A stretch of DNA of 64,000 nt from Mangrovimonas xylaniphaga. GTDB taxonomy: Bacteria; Bacteroidota; Bacteroidia; Flavobacteriales; Flavobacteriaceae. The DNA lies in assembly GCF_001280435.1 (NCBI RefSeq), contig NZ_LBIP01000018.1, positions 310,001 through 374,000 of the forward strand, read 5' to 3'. The notes below the pieces were generated by a model. The model ran no database searches. It was given only the letters and a program-made list of their open reading frames with translations, and was not told where the DNA came from. The stretch's first letter is position 1; each line of letters opens with the position of its first letter. The translations under genes and the position numbers were made by a program. Positions 42,483 to 52,714 of the stretch are shown piece by piece.

Positions 42483-45400
42483 CTATCTGCTAAGATAAAC
42501 TCGCCCTTGTATTGGTTTTCTCTCCCCGTCATTAAAATTCAAAACATAAAAATAAACGCCTACAGGACAAATACCATTTCCTAGGGTTACGCCTTTTTTG
42601 GACTCACCATTCCAATCAGGGGTGTTGGTGTCTCCTTTATATAAAACGTTGCCGTATCTGTTATAAATTTCTAGTGTGAAATCTGGATATAAATCTCTTA
42701 AATTAGGAATGGTAAAAGTGTCGTTGGTACCATCATCATTTGGAGAAAACCCATCAGGAATGACAAAACATTGGTCTAAAGTTACAGTTACATCCAGTCG
42801 GATAACGCTTTCACAACCATTATCAGAAATCATAGCAGCATAATAGGTGGCTCCATTTTCAAGAGGTTGAGAATCTTCCAAAGTATTGCCATCTACAGAA
42901 GCATCATACCAAATGATGATGTTGGAATCGATGATATTGGCAGAGAGGTCTGCAATGGTAGGTTCAAACTCCCCACAGAAAATATGACCATTATCCGATA
43001 GTTCTGGAGTTGGATTATCAAGTACATTAAAATTAGTGACTAATAGTACACCTTTCTGAGTACAAGTAGAATTGGGAAAACTAATTCCTGTGATGGTAAT
43101 AGTAGTGTTCCCTTTATTTGTCAATTCTTGAGAAGGAATTGTAAAGTTAGTATCTCCTCCAATGAATTCGACAGTAATTGTATTGTATACATTGTTTGCT
43201 CCAGTAAGCTCATAAGAAATATCGTAAAATCCGTCTTCTAATTGAAGCGCTAATGAAATTGTCACGTTATTAGAATATCCTAGACAAATATCATGTGCCT
43301 GCATACGGGCTGCATCAATATTAGGTGAGTCAATAACGATTACAGTTATTGATGCTGAAATTTCAATATTACAACCAGAATTGATAATTGTGTATGTGTA
43401 GGTGCCTGCCAAATCAATGGCAGGGTCAAAAATTCCCGTGCCACTGGCAAGTACAGGGGACCAAGTTCCGCCTAAATCAGGAGTTCCTCCTAAAGCATCG
43501 AACAAATCTTGAGGGGCATCGTTTTCACATACTTCCAGTGTACCATCCGTTCCTGCATTTGGTTCGTCTACAATAGTCACTGTTACGGAAGCAGAGGCAT
43601 CACCACAAGGATCTGTCCCAGAAACAGTATAGGTATAGGTTCCTTGGGAATCCACTGTTGGATCAAAAACTCCTGTACCACTGGCAAGGGCAGGCGTCCA
43701 AGTTCCGCCTGTATCAGGAGTGCCTCCTAAACTATTGAACAGGTCGTAAGTTGCTATGTCGGAAGCACAAATTTCCAGGGAACTATCGGTTCCGGCATTC
43801 GCATTTGGAACGATGGTTACCGTTACAGAAGCTGAACTGTCACTACAAGGGGCTGTTCCAGAAATGGTATAAGTATAAGTTCCTGCAGAATCCACAGCCG
43901 GGTCAAAAACTCCAGTTTCACTGGCAAGTGCAGGGGACCAGGTTCCTCCGATATCAGGAGTTCCTCCTAGACTTTCAAATAAATCTTGAGGGGCATCGTT
44001 TTCACATACTTCCAGTGTACCGTCCGTTCCAGCATTTGGCTCGTATACAATAGTTATGGTTACGGAAGCAGTAGCATCACCACAAGGATCTGTGCCAGAA
44101 ACGATGTAAGTGTAGGTTCCTTCGGGATCCAAGGTTGGATCAAAAACTCCTGTATCACTGGCAAGGGCAGGCGTCCAAGTTCCCCCTATATCGGGAGTTC
44201 CTCCCAAACTATTGAACAGATCGTAGGTTGCTGTATCGGAAGCACAAATTTCAAGAGACCCATTGGTTCCCGCATTGGCATTTGGAATGATGGTTACCGT
44301 TACAGAAGCTGAACTGTCGCTACAAGGTGCCGTTCCGGAAACGGTATAAGTATAAATTCCCGCTGTATCAATGGCAGGGTCAAAAATTCCGGAGCCACTG
44401 GCAAGTGCAGGTGACCAAGTTCCGCCTAAATCGGGAATTCCTCCCAAACTATCAAATAAATCTTGGGAGTCATCGTTTTCACATACTTCCAGTGCACCAT
44501 CCGTTCCAGCATTTGGTTCGTCTACAATAGTTATGGTTACGGAAGCAGTAGCATCACCACAAGGATCTGTCCCAGAAACGGTATAAGTGTAGGTTCCTTG
44601 GGGATCCACTGTTGGATCAAAAACTCCTGTACCACTGGCAAGTGCTGGCGTCCAAGTTCCACCTATATCGGGAGTTCCTCCTAAATTATTGAACAGGTCA
44701 TAGGTAGCGGTGTCCGAAGTACAAATTTCTAAAGAGCCATCGGTTCCCGCATTCGCATTTAGAATGATGGTTACAGTTACAGAAGCTTTACTGTCACTAC
44801 AAGGCGCAGTTCCAGAAATGGTATAAGTATAAGTTCCTGCAGAATCCACAGACGGGTCGAAAACTCCAGAGCCACTGGTAAGTGCAGGGGACCAAGTTCC
44901 GCCTAAATCGGGAGTTCCTCCCAAACTATCAAATAAATCTTGAGGGGCATCGTTTTCGCAAACTTCTAGGGTCCCATCCGTTCCTGCATTTGGTTCATCA
45001 ACAATAGTCACTGTTACGGAAGCAGAGGCATCACCACAAGGATCTGTTCCCGAAACGCTATAAGTGTAGGTTCCTTGGGGATCCACTGTTGGATCAAAAA
45101 CTCCTGTACCACTGGCAAGTGCTGGCGTCCAAGTTCCCCCTATATCGGGAGTTCCTCCCAAACTATTGAACAGGTCGTAGGTTGCTGTATCGGAAGCACA
45201 AATTTCTAGAGAGCCATCGGTTCCGGCATTCGCATTTGGAATGATGGTTACCGTTACAGAAGCTGAACTGTCACTACAAGGTGCCGTTCCAGAAACGGTA
45301 TAAGTATAGGTTCCAGCTGTATCAAGGGCAGGGTCAAAAAATCCTGAGCCACTGGTAAGCTCAGGGAACCAGGTTCCGCCTAAATCGGGAGTTCCTCCTA

Positions 45401-47477
45401 GACTTTCGAATAAATCTTGAGGGCCATCGTTTTCACAAACTTCAAGTGTACCATCCGTTCCAGCATCTGGTTCATCAACAATACTCACAGTTACGGAAGC
45501 AGAAGCGTCACCACAAGGAGCTGTGCCAGAAACAGTATAGGTATAGGTTCCTTCGGAATCCATGGTTGGATCAAAAACACCAGTACCACTGGCAAGGGCA
45601 GGAGTCCAAGTTCCGCCTGTATCAGGAGTTCCTCCCAAACTATTGAACAGGTCGTAGGTAGCTGTATCGGAAGTACAAATTTCTAGAGAACCATCGGTTC
45701 CGGCGTTGGCATTTGGAATGATGGTTACCGTTACTGATGCTGAACTGTCGCTACAAGGGGCAGTTCCAGAAACGGTATAAGTATAAGTCCCAGCTGTATC
45801 AAGGGCAGGGTCAAAAAATCCTGAGCCACTGGTAAGCGCAGGGGACCAAGTTCCACCCACATCAGGAGAGCCTCCAAGAGAGTTAAATAAATCGTATGTT
45901 GTGGTGTCTTCTTCACAAATTTCCAAAACACCATTTATTCCTGCGCTTACGGAAGGAATAATATTCACAATAACAATGGCAGAAGCATCTTCACATGGAG
46001 CAGTCCCCAATACAGTATAAGTATAAAGACCTGCAGGGTCCATTGTAGGGTCAAAAATCCCTGAACCACTGGTAAGGGCAGGAGACCAGGTTCCTCCAAT
46101 ATCAGGAGTGCCTCCTAAGCTATCAAATAAATCTTGAGGTGAGTCATTGGAACAGATATCAAATGTATTATCATTTCCTGCATTAGGTTCTGAAATAATG
46201 GTAACCGTAACTGTTGCGCTTACATCGCCACAAGGAGGGACCCCTAAAACAGTATAGGTATACACACCTGCAGAATCCAAAGAAGGATCAAAAACACCCG
46301 TTCCACTATTTAATGCTGGTGACCAGGTACCACCCAATTCAGGTGCGCCTCCTAAACTATTAAATAAATCTTCAGGGTCACCATTGCTACAAAGGGCTAA
46401 AGCACCATCAATACCTGCATTCGAGTTTTCGGTTACGGTTAGTGTAACTGTTGCTGTAGCGGCAGGACAATTTGCAGTGTCATCTACTGAATAGGTGAAT
46501 ACATATGGACTTCCTGTAGCAGTAAGTCCACTCATATCAATAGTTCCTGTACTTCCATTGGAAGTAGATATTGGACCTGCCCAAGTTCCGGTATTAGAAG
46601 GAGACCCTTCCAGGTAATCAAATAAGTTTACGATAGGACTTGTGATTATTTCATTCTCACAAACGTCCAAGGAGCCATCTTCACCCGCTTCATTGGCTAA
46701 ATTGATCACTACGGTAACTTCAAATCGGCCTAGACTTTCACATGGAGGGTCAATGGTAGTGGCATAATAATTTTCTCCATCAATTAAAGGAGTAGATGGA
46801 TCTAGGGGCAAAAATGAAAAAGATGTAGCATACCAATTATTAGTTCCTGAAGCACTTAAATCGGCAACTGTAGGGTTGGATTCGCTACAGAATTCCTGAA
46901 CAGCTTGTCCTGTGGGGACAGGAACCAATCCTACATTTACTAAAACAGATAATCTAGAGGTTCTACATCCTGTATCAGGATTGGCCTGATCGGCATAATA
47001 AATGGTATTGTCCATTAACACTGTAGTGTCTGCCAAAGGGGTTCCTCCCGAAAAAGAAAGGTACCATTGCACATCGTTTCCAATGGCAATCAAATCGGAA
47101 ATTGTAGCATCTTCTGGAGTTTCCACACAAACTCCTTGGAAGTTAAACCCAATTGGAGCTCCATAAATTATTACGGTTACTTGCTGACGCGTGCCACAGG
47201 ATCCAGAATTGTCATCGGCATAATAATCTTCACCATTTATAAGGCCATCGGTACTAGCCAATGGGGTTGTAGAAGTTGGAGTGTCATACCATACGATACC
47301 ATTTCCATTATCTTGGGCCGCCAAATCGGATACAAGCACAGATTCAATATCACAAAATGTCTGAATGGGATCATTCACCGTGGGACATTGTGAAAATGAG
47401 TTAAAAAGGCCGCCAAATAAAACTATGTAAATGCCCAAAAGGTACTTACTGATAGCGTAGTTTTTACCTTTTCTCAT
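42483..47477 (-). CDS. repeat-rich T9SS type B surface adhesin
   Basis: The 1664-residue protein starts with a signal peptide (residues about 1-30, ending NSFSQ). Several Ig-like modules of the type WY(D/A)..PL...GE(D/N)YYA follow (residues 30-260), then one divergent domain (260-360) and thirteen repeats of 79-80 residues (about 360-1390). Each repeat has one Cys near its start, a central LGGTPD(I/L)GGTW(S/T)PAL core, GTYTYTVSGT and an xCxD(A/S)SASVTVTI end. Two more modules precede the gliding-type C-terminal sorting domain (IPDGFSPNDDGTNDTF, LEIYNRYGNVLYKG, NGICPVGVYFYVLNF). It is expected to be secreted by T9SS and displayed on the surface; the ligand is unknown. It is the first gene of the adhesin-porP-ompA operon. 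Confidence 0.9.
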   Translation of the reverse strand: MRKGKNYAISKYLLGIYIVLFGGLFNSFSQCPTVNDPIQTFCDIESVLVSDLAAQDNGNGIVWYDTPTSTTPLASTDGLINGEDYYADDNSGSCGTRQQVTVIIYGAPIGFNFQGVCVETPEDATISDLIAIGNDVQWYLSFSGGTPLADTTVLMDNTIYYADQANPDTGCRTSRLSVLVNVGLVPVPTGQAVQEFCSESNPTVADLSASGTNNWYATSFSFLPLDPSTPLIDGENYYATTIDPPCESLGRFEVTVVINLANEAGEDGSLDVCENEIITSPIVNLFDYLEGSPSNTGTWAGPISTSNGSTGTIDMSGLTATGSPYVFTYSVDDTANCPAATATVTLTVTENSNAGIDGALALCSNGDPEDLFNSLGGAPELGGTWSPALNSGTGVFDPSLDSAGVYTYTVLGVPPCGDVSATVTVTIISEPNAGNDNTFDICSNDSPQDLFDSLGGTPDIGGTWSPALTSGSGIFDPTMDPAGLYTYTVLGTAPCEDASAIVIVNIIPSVSAGINGVLEICEEDTTTYDLFNSLGGSPDVGGTWSPALTSGSGFFDPALDTAGTYTYTVSGTAPCSDSSASVTVTIIPNANAGTDGSLEICTSDTATYDLFNSLGGTPDTGGTWTPALASGTGVFDPTMDSEGTYTYTVSGTAPCGDASASVTVSIVDEPDAGTDGTLEVCENDGPQDLFESLGGTPDLGGTWFPELTSGSGFFDPALDTAGTYTYTVSGTAPCSDSSASVTVTIIPNANAGTDGSLEICASDTATYDLFNSLGGTPDIGGTWTPALASGTGVFDPTVDPQGTYTYSVSGTDPCGDASASVTVTIVDEPNAGTDGTLEVCENDAPQDLFDSLGGTPDLGGTWSPALTSGSGVFDPSVDSAGTYTYTISGTAPCSDSKASVTVTIILNANAGTDGSLEICTSDTATYDLFNNLGGTPDIGGTWTPALASGTGVFDPTVDPQGTYTYTVSGTDPCGDATASVTITIVDEPNAGTDGALEVCENDDSQDLFDSLGGIPDLGGTWSPALASGSGIFDPAIDTAGIYTYTVSGTAPCSDSSASVTVTIIPNANAGTNGSLEICASDTATYDLFNSLGGTPDIGGTWTPALASDTGVFDPTLDPEGTYTYIVSGTDPCGDATASVTITIVYEPNAGTDGTLEVCENDAPQDLFESLGGTPDIGGTWSPALASETGVFDPAVDSAGTYTYTISGTAPCSDSSASVTVTIVPNANAGTDSSLEICASDIATYDLFNSLGGTPDTGGTWTPALASGTGVFDPTVDSQGTYTYTVSGTDPCGDASASVTVTIVDEPNAGTDGTLEVCENDAPQDLFDALGGTPDLGGTWSPVLASGTGIFDPAIDLAGTYTYTIINSGCNIEISASITVIVIDSPNIDAARMQAHDICLGYSNNVTISLALQLEDGFYDISYELTGANNVYNTITVEFIGGDTNFTIPSQELTNKGNTTITITGISFPNSTCTQKGVLLVTNFNVLDNPTPELSDNGHIFCGEFEPTIADLSANIIDSNIIIWYDASVDGNTLEDSQPLENGATYYAAMISDNGCESVIRLDVTVTLDQCFVIPDGFSPNDDGTNDTFTIPNLRDLYPDFTLEIYNRYGNVLYKGDTNTPDWNGESKKGVTLGNGICPVGVYFYVLNFNDGERKPIQGRVYLSR
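43302..46400 (-). repeat. thirteen coding tandem repeats, ten of them as five 477-bp two-repeat units
   Basis: Repeats 1-3 (46400 down to 45687) are divergent. From 45686 down to 43302 the array alternates an 80-residue form (LEICASDTATYDLF start, GTDPCGDASASVTVTIVDEP end) and a 79-residue form (LEVCENDAPQDLF start, GTAPCSDSSASVTVTIIPNA end). The true unit is thus 159 residues or 477 bp, repeated five times with near-identical DNA. The period is visible directly in equivalent positions at 43509, 43986, 44463 and 45417. The last repeat is changed at its end, where it joins the next domain. Confidence 0.9.
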
Positions 47478-47526
47478 AAATAGGGTAGTTGTTGGTCATT
47501 AGTGTTAGGTAACAAATTTGTGCTCT

Positions 47527-47534
47527 CAAATGTA
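47527..47534 (-). promoter_or_regulatory. -7 box of the adhesin operon promoter
   Basis: The minus strand reads TACATTTG, an exact TAnnTTTG match, 49 bp upstream of the adhesin start. No -33 TTG at normal spacing is visible. Confidence 0.4.
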
Positions 47535-47590
47535 AAAAAATATTACAATTTCCTACAGATTTGATCGCTATTGTATGTTACGGGATTGTA

Positions 47591-49399
47591 TCAGTTCAGC
47601 TCTTTTAAAAAGCTCTCCGCATCATATTGGATGATATAAACCCCCTTGTTGTCATAACTCCCCTTAGCATTTGGTCTATAGTCAAACTTGATATTTATAT
47701 ATTCCGTGACATTGTTTTTTACAGCATTTTCAAAGGAACCCGATTGCGCCATTCTCAGCAAAGTATCGTAAGTAATGTCAAATCCATAGATGACGTTTTG
47801 GGTTGGTGTACTTTTATATTGGTATTTGTATTTTTTGATGAATGCATTTGTAGCATTGGATTGTTTTAAAGCCGATGCCGAAGGGTACATCATTTTTAAG
47901 ATTCTAAATCTTTTGGAAGATACTTCTGCATCATCTGGGATTAAATCAGAATCGATAACCGCCAATTGAATGTTGTAGTTGCTCACTTGACTTAACAACA
48001 AAGTTGTAGTACTCAAATAAGTACTGTTTTTATCGGTGTCAAAAATAATGATATTGTTTTTGCTGTTTTGTAAAAGGCCCAATAACTCATCGTCCTGAAA
48101 AGTTCCATTGCTTTTTACATTCAAAAACTGGGCTTCAGGCAACCAGTTAGAGATAAAGTTTTTGCTTTCTCTTCTATATTTATCATTGATGACAATGACA
48201 TTGTTGCTAGAGTTACGTTTAATGTAATTTAAGATGGCCTCACGTTGTGTGGTTTGGGAAGGTACTGCTTCATATATATTTACCAAACCAGGCTTTGTGG
48301 AAGTGTTTTCCAAAGTTACTACCGGAATGTCTTGAGTGGCAAACATAAGGGTAGCTTCCTCGGTTTTTGTATTTTTAAAAGGCCAAATAACCGCACGGGC
48401 ATTTTTATTTGGATTAGGCTTCAACAAAAGTTTTTCACTTTCCATTTTTACTATATCCAAGTCAAATTTAAGTCCCATTTTTTTCAAGGAGTCAATTGCC
48501 AATTGTGCTCCTCTATAGAATTCCAGATTTTGACGAAGTACAGAATCCTGAACTTCCGAGAATTGGTTCACATTGCGAAGACGATCGCTCATTTCCTTTT
48601 CTGAATAAGGGAATAAAAACAATAATTCTGTGTTTTTAGAGTGGTCCAGTGTGCTTACCAAATTGTCGTATTTGGAAGACGTAGCGGCAATAGTTGCTGT
48701 TGTGCTATTGTTTTCTTCTATAGAGGAACTTGCTTTGGTTGTTTCTGTTTTCGGCATCTTAACTATATCACCTTCCTTAACTCCATTAACAAGTTCTGGG
48801 TTCAAAATCAGGAATTCTGAAGGTTTCATACCTGCGTCCACAGACAAACTATAAAGTGTTTCCTTTGGTTTAATTTTATATGAGTAGTATTCTACCTTGC
48901 CATTTGCTTTTTTTAAGGTTTCCACAGCTTCATCCACCGTAGAAGGGTTGGAAGTAGTGTAGGAAGGTTTTTTTGGTATAGAAACTCCAGAGGTTCCTTT
49001 GTTGATGGTTAGTTCGTGACCAACCTGTAAACCATCTTTAATTTGCGGATTGTCATGCTCCAATTCGGCAATACTGATGCCAAATTGTTTGGCCAATCCA
49101 AATTTGGTTTCCCCTTGCTTAACAATATGTGTAAAACTACCGTTAGTATTTTGTGATGTACTGGTTGTTGTGGAAGAATTTTCTTTCGAAGAAGGAATAA
49201 TTAACACTTGCCCTACGTAAATACTTTCGGAACTACCGGGATTGAGTTGGTAAATTTGTTCTGGGCTAACACCGTACTTTAAGCCAATACGATACACGTT
49301 TTCACCTTTCTTAACTTTGTGTTTTATAGTGTTTTGCTGAGCGTTTACTAGTTGGAAACAGCATAAGAAAAAGATAAAAACATTGTAAAATATTTTCAT
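47591..49399 (-). CDS. LysM-repeat protein with periplasmic-binding-protein-like domain
   Basis: The 602-residue exported protein (signal peptide ending LVNAQQ) has three LysM domains near residues 25-70, 88-135 and 170-217 (VKKGENVYRIGLKYGVSPEQ, VKQGETKFGLAKQFGISIAE, IKPKETLYSLSVDAGMKPSE). A Ser/Thr-rich linker follows, then a type 1 periplasmic-binding fold (residues 260-600: ELLFLFPYSEKEMSDRL, YRGAQLAIDSLKKMGLKFDL). LysM binds peptidoglycan. The C-terminal domain is probably a structural or ligand-binding part with no known transporter partner. It is a single gene downstream of the adhesin promoter region. Confidence 0.85.
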   Translation of the reverse strand: MKIFYNVFIFFLCCFQLVNAQQNTIKHKVKKGENVYRIGLKYGVSPEQIYQLNPGSSESIYVGQVLIIPSSKENSSTTTSTSQNTNGSFTHIVKQGETKFGLAKQFGISIAELEHDNPQIKDGLQVGHELTINKGTSGVSIPKKPSYTTSNPSTVDEAVETLKKANGKVEYYSYKIKPKETLYSLSVDAGMKPSEFLILNPELVNGVKEGDIVKMPKTETTKASSSIEENNSTTATIAATSSKYDNLVSTLDHSKNTELLFLFPYSEKEMSDRLRNVNQFSEVQDSVLRQNLEFYRGAQLAIDSLKKMGLKFDLDIVKMESEKLLLKPNPNKNARAVIWPFKNTKTEEATLMFATQDIPVVTLENTSTKPGLVNIYEAVPSQTTQREAILNYIKRNSSNNVIVINDKYRRESKNFISNWLPEAQFLNVKSNGTFQDDELLGLLQNSKNNIIIFDTDKNSTYLSTTTLLLSQVSNYNIQLAVIDSDLIPDDAEVSSKRFRILKMMYPSASALKQSNATNAFIKKYKYQYKSTPTQNVIYGFDITYDTLLRMAQSGSFENAVKNNVTEYINIKFDYRPNAKGSYDNKGVYIIQYDAESFLKELN

Positions 49400-49713
49400 G
49401 AAAAGGTCTATTATTTGTGGCTTTGTTTAAAAATTAAAATTAATAAAAAATGCCTTATACCGTCATCTTTTCTGGGTTCTTGTCAACAATTTATTAACAA
49501 TCAAGTGTTTCCATTTAAAATTTTTGAAGAATCTTCATTTTTTGAATTTTATAAAATTAATGAATACTGTTATTTTTTTAGCAATGTTAAGCTATGGTTA
49601 AGTTGTGATTGTTAGCAAGAAGAAATAGCTTACATGTTGATTGTTAATGATTTTTAAATTTTGAAGTGTTTTTTCCTAAATAATTATCTTTGTTCTCCTT
49701 TAAAAACTACCCA
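49400..49713. other. divergent intergenic region between LysM and S9 peptidase genes
   Basis: This 314-bp AT-rich gap holds the promoter of the peptidase gene at 49660-49692. I see no gene in it and no clear minus-strand promoter box. Confidence 0.45.
49660..49692 (+). promoter_or_regulatory. promoter of the S9 peptidase gene
   Basis: TTTG at 49660-49663 and TATCTTTG at 49685-49692 are 21 bp apart, matching the Bacteroidetes -33/-7 layout (TTG, 17-23 bp, TAnnTTTG). The ATG is 21 bp downstream. Confidence 0.6.
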
Positions 49714-52488
49714 ATGAAAATTTACATTTCTGGCCTACTTTGTTTGTTGGCTTTCCCTATGTTTTCCCAAAAAAAAGTAATGGACCATGCGGATGTAACG
49801 CAGTGGAAAACAATTCAACACTCTCAAATTTCTCCTAATGGACAATTTGTGGTCTATGATTTGGCTGTAGAGAATTTCAATTCTTCTTTAGAAGTTAAGG
49901 ACAAATCCGGTGCATCAATTTTAGAACATGAACGTGCTCAAAAAGGACAGTTTACTTTTGATTCCAAATATTTGCTTTTCCAGGTGTCGCCATCGAAAGA
50001 TTCCGTGATGGATATGAAACGCAGGAAAGTAGATACGAAAGATTTGCCAAAAGATTCCTTGGCTATTTTCAATTTGGATCGACGTGCTTTGTTCAAGTTT
50101 GGGAATCTAAAATCGTATAAAATTCCAGAAAAATGGTCCGGATTTGTAGCGATGGAATTGGAGGCAGTTAACAAGAAATCCAAGGACAGTGAAGGTTCAT
50201 CAGAGGCTTCGGATAAGAAGGAAAAAAAGACCAACAAGAAGAATGGTTTTCATTTGGTGTTGATGAACTTGAGTTCCTTACAGGGTGATACCATAAAATA
50301 TGTAACCAATTACACGTTTTCTAAGTTTGGAAATAGATTGGCCTACACAACTACAGGAGATGAAAACAACGAAAATGCTGGTGTATTTGTAGTGGATTTG
50401 AACAGTAAAAAAAGTACTAAAGTTCACGATGTAAAAAGAGCAACGTATTCTCATATCAACTTTAGTGAGTCTGGGAAATATTTAGGATTCATTGCAGATC
50501 AAGATACTACTAAAGTTCATGTTAAACCCAATGAGTTATTTGTATGGAAAGAAGGAAGTGATAAAGCTTCAAAAGTAGTGGATAATGCTAATGCTCCTAA
50601 AGGATATTTGGTGTCTTCTCATGAAAATTTAATGTTCTCAAGAGATGAATCCAAATTGTATTTCGGACTTAGAAAACCTCCCGTGGAAAAGGATACGACA
50701 CTTTTGGACGAAGAGATTGTAAATGTGGAGGTTTGGACCTACGACGAGCCAAGATTGTACACGGTTCAGGAATTGGAATTGAAAAAAGACAGTATTAAGT
50801 CGTACACAACAATATTCGATTTAAAGCGTCAAAAAGTGGTGCAGTTGGCTACCGAAGCATTTCCAAATGTTGAATTGGAAGATCACGGAAATGCAGAATG
50901 GGCTTTGGCTTATACAGAACAGCCTTATACTTTGGAAAGTCAATGGTCTGGAATGTGGTTGAGGGATTATGCCCTTATCAACACAAAGGATGGTAAAACA
51001 ACCCCAATTTTAAATGCTGTTCCATCGGCCAAATTAAGTCCTAAGGGGAATTATGTTTACGGTTATCATGAAGTTGATAGCACTTGGTTTGTGTATAACA
51101 TAAAAAAAGGAACAAAAATAGAATTGACGAAAGGAATGGTCTTTGCCGATGAGTTGAATGACGTACCATTACCTCCCTCTGCTTATGGAAGTGCTGGATG
51201 GACGACAGACGATAAAACATTGTTGCTTTATGATCGTTTCGATATTTGGATGTTCAACCCTGAAACGGGAAAAGGCAGCAAGCTTACCAATGGAAGAAAC
51301 TCCAAAAAGGTTTACAGGCATATAAAATTGGATAAGGAGGAGGAGTCAATAGATCCAAATGGAACTTGGTTATTGTCTATTTTCAATGATGAAACCAAGG
51401 AATCTGGATTTGCTCAATTCAATCCTAAAACAAACAATCTACAAGAATTGGTTTTTGGACCTTATAAATTTGGCAAACCAAAGAAAGCTGATAATCATGA
51501 TGCTTTAGTCTTTACTCGGGAATCTTTTGAAGAGTTCCCTGATCTTAGGCTGACAGAGGATGATTTTAAAACAGATGTCCGTTTAAGTGATGCCAATCCG
51601 CAGCAATCGGAATTTAATTGGGGAACGATTGAGTTGGTACATTGGAATTCTTTGGATGGTAAACCTATGACGGGAATGTTGGTGAAACCTGAAAATTTCG
51701 ATCCTAACAAAACCTATCCAATGCTGGTGAATTTCTATGAGCGCAGTTCAGATAATTTATATAAACATCACACGCCATCGTTTGGAAGGTCTACAATCAA
51801 CTACAGTTTTTATGCCAGTAGGGGGTATTTGATTTTCAATCCGGATGTCACTTATCGCGAAGGATATCCAGGAGAAAGTTCTTTAAACTGTGTACTTCCT
51901 GGAGTTGCCTCTTTAATCGAGAAAGGTTTTGTCGATAAGGACAATATTGGCGTTCAAGGCCATAGCTGGGGAGGATACCAGATTGCTTATTTGGTGACCA
52001 AAACGAATATGTTTAAGGCTGCAGAAGCAGGAGCGCCAGTCCCAAACATGATTAGTGCTTATGGAGGGATTAGATGGTGGACAGGTTTAAGCAGACAGTT
52101 TCAGTATGAGCATGGGCAAAGTAGAATAGGAGGTACGCCTTGGGAGTACCCGATGCGCTATATTGAAAACTCGCCTATTTTCAATATCGATAAAATTCAC
52201 ACACCGTTATTGATTATGCATAACGATGCCGATGGTCATGTGCCTTGGTACCAAGGAATCGAACTGTTTGTAAGTTTAAGAAGATTAGGGAAGCCATCTT
52301 GGTTTTTGAATTATGAAGGAGAGCCTCATTGGCCGCAGAAGTATCAAAACAAAAAAGATTTCAACATTAGGTTGGCACAGTATTTTGATTATTTCCTGAA
52401 AGGAGCTCCAAAACCGCTTTGGATGGAAAAAGGTGTACCTGCCATAGAAAAAGGTGTGGAACAGGGGTATGAGCTCTTGGAACATTAA
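49714..52488 (+). CDS. secreted S9-family (prolyl oligopeptidase) serine peptidase
   Basis: The start is the ATG at 49714; the in-frame TTG at 49690 lies within the -7 box. The 924-residue protein has a signal peptide (MKIYISGLLCLLAFPMFSQ) and a beta-propeller region (residues about 30-620) with a lysine-rich insert (KDSEGSSEASDKKEKKTNKK). The alpha/beta-hydrolase peptidase domain follows, with the nucleophile in GHSWGGY (Ser751), Asp838 in HNDADGHVPWYQG and His872 in EGEPHWPQ. It should cleave peptides in the periplasm or outside the cell, as DPP-type S9 enzymes do. It is monocistronic with its own promoter and terminator. Confidence 0.9.
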   Translation: MKIYISGLLCLLAFPMFSQKKVMDHADVTQWKTIQHSQISPNGQFVVYDLAVENFNSSLEVKDKSGASILEHERAQKGQFTFDSKYLLFQVSPSKDSVMDMKRRKVDTKDLPKDSLAIFNLDRRALFKFGNLKSYKIPEKWSGFVAMELEAVNKKSKDSEGSSEASDKKEKKTNKKNGFHLVLMNLSSLQGDTIKYVTNYTFSKFGNRLAYTTTGDENNENAGVFVVDLNSKKSTKVHDVKRATYSHINFSESGKYLGFIADQDTTKVHVKPNELFVWKEGSDKASKVVDNANAPKGYLVSSHENLMFSRDESKLYFGLRKPPVEKDTTLLDEEIVNVEVWTYDEPRLYTVQELELKKDSIKSYTTIFDLKRQKVVQLATEAFPNVELEDHGNAEWALAYTEQPYTLESQWSGMWLRDYALINTKDGKTTPILNAVPSAKLSPKGNYVYGYHEVDSTWFVYNIKKGTKIELTKGMVFADELNDVPLPPSAYGSAGWTTDDKTLLLYDRFDIWMFNPETGKGSKLTNGRNSKKVYRHIKLDKEEESIDPNGTWLLSIFNDETKESGFAQFNPKTNNLQELVFGPYKFGKPKKADNHDALVFTRESFEEFPDLRLTEDDFKTDVRLSDANPQQSEFNWGTIELVHWNSLDGKPMTGMLVKPENFDPNKTYPMLVNFYERSSDNLYKHHTPSFGRSTINYSFYASRGYLIFNPDVTYREGYPGESSLNCVLPGVASLIEKGFVDKDNIGVQGHSWGGYQIAYLVTKTNMFKAAEAGAPVPNMISAYGGIRWWTGLSRQFQYEHGQSRIGGTPWEYPMRYIENSPIFNIDKIHTPLLIMHNDADGHVPWYQGIELFVSLRRLGKPSWFLNYEGEPHWPQKYQNKKDFNIRLAQYFDYFLKGAPKPLWMEKGVPAIEKGVEQGYELLEH

Positions 52489-52499
52489 AATCTCATTTA

Positions 52500-52529
52500 A
52501 AAAAAGCCTCCTAATCAGGAGGCTTTTTT
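52500..52529 (+). terminator. terminator of the S9 peptidase gene
   Basis: AAAAAAGCCTCCT pairs with AGGAGGCTTTTTT around a 4-nt loop. The sequence AGCCTCCTAAT is shared with the terminator at 55564, on the far side of the cyclase operon. Confidence 0.88.
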
Positions 52530-52714
52530 GTTGAAGTCTCAAACTGAAATAAATTAGTCTAATTCAGTCAATTGTAGTATATTTAATCTATTCACTTAGG
52601 ATTTTTGATTGATAGCATAATTAAAAGCCCACATATTTACTTTTAGGTTTACTTATTCATGGTTCTGCTTTCTTAGCAAAGTTTAATTTTTTAATCAATT
52701 TAATATTTGTTATC

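Noticed and set aside
43388-45934. Many long reading frames on the plus strand opposite the adhesin
   Set aside because: They recur every 477 bp as shadows of the coding repeats and show no protein-like features of their own.
43302-46400. Regular repeats at first suggesting a CRISPR array
   Set aside because: The repeats are contiguous coding units of 79-80 residues in one open frame, with no unique spacers.
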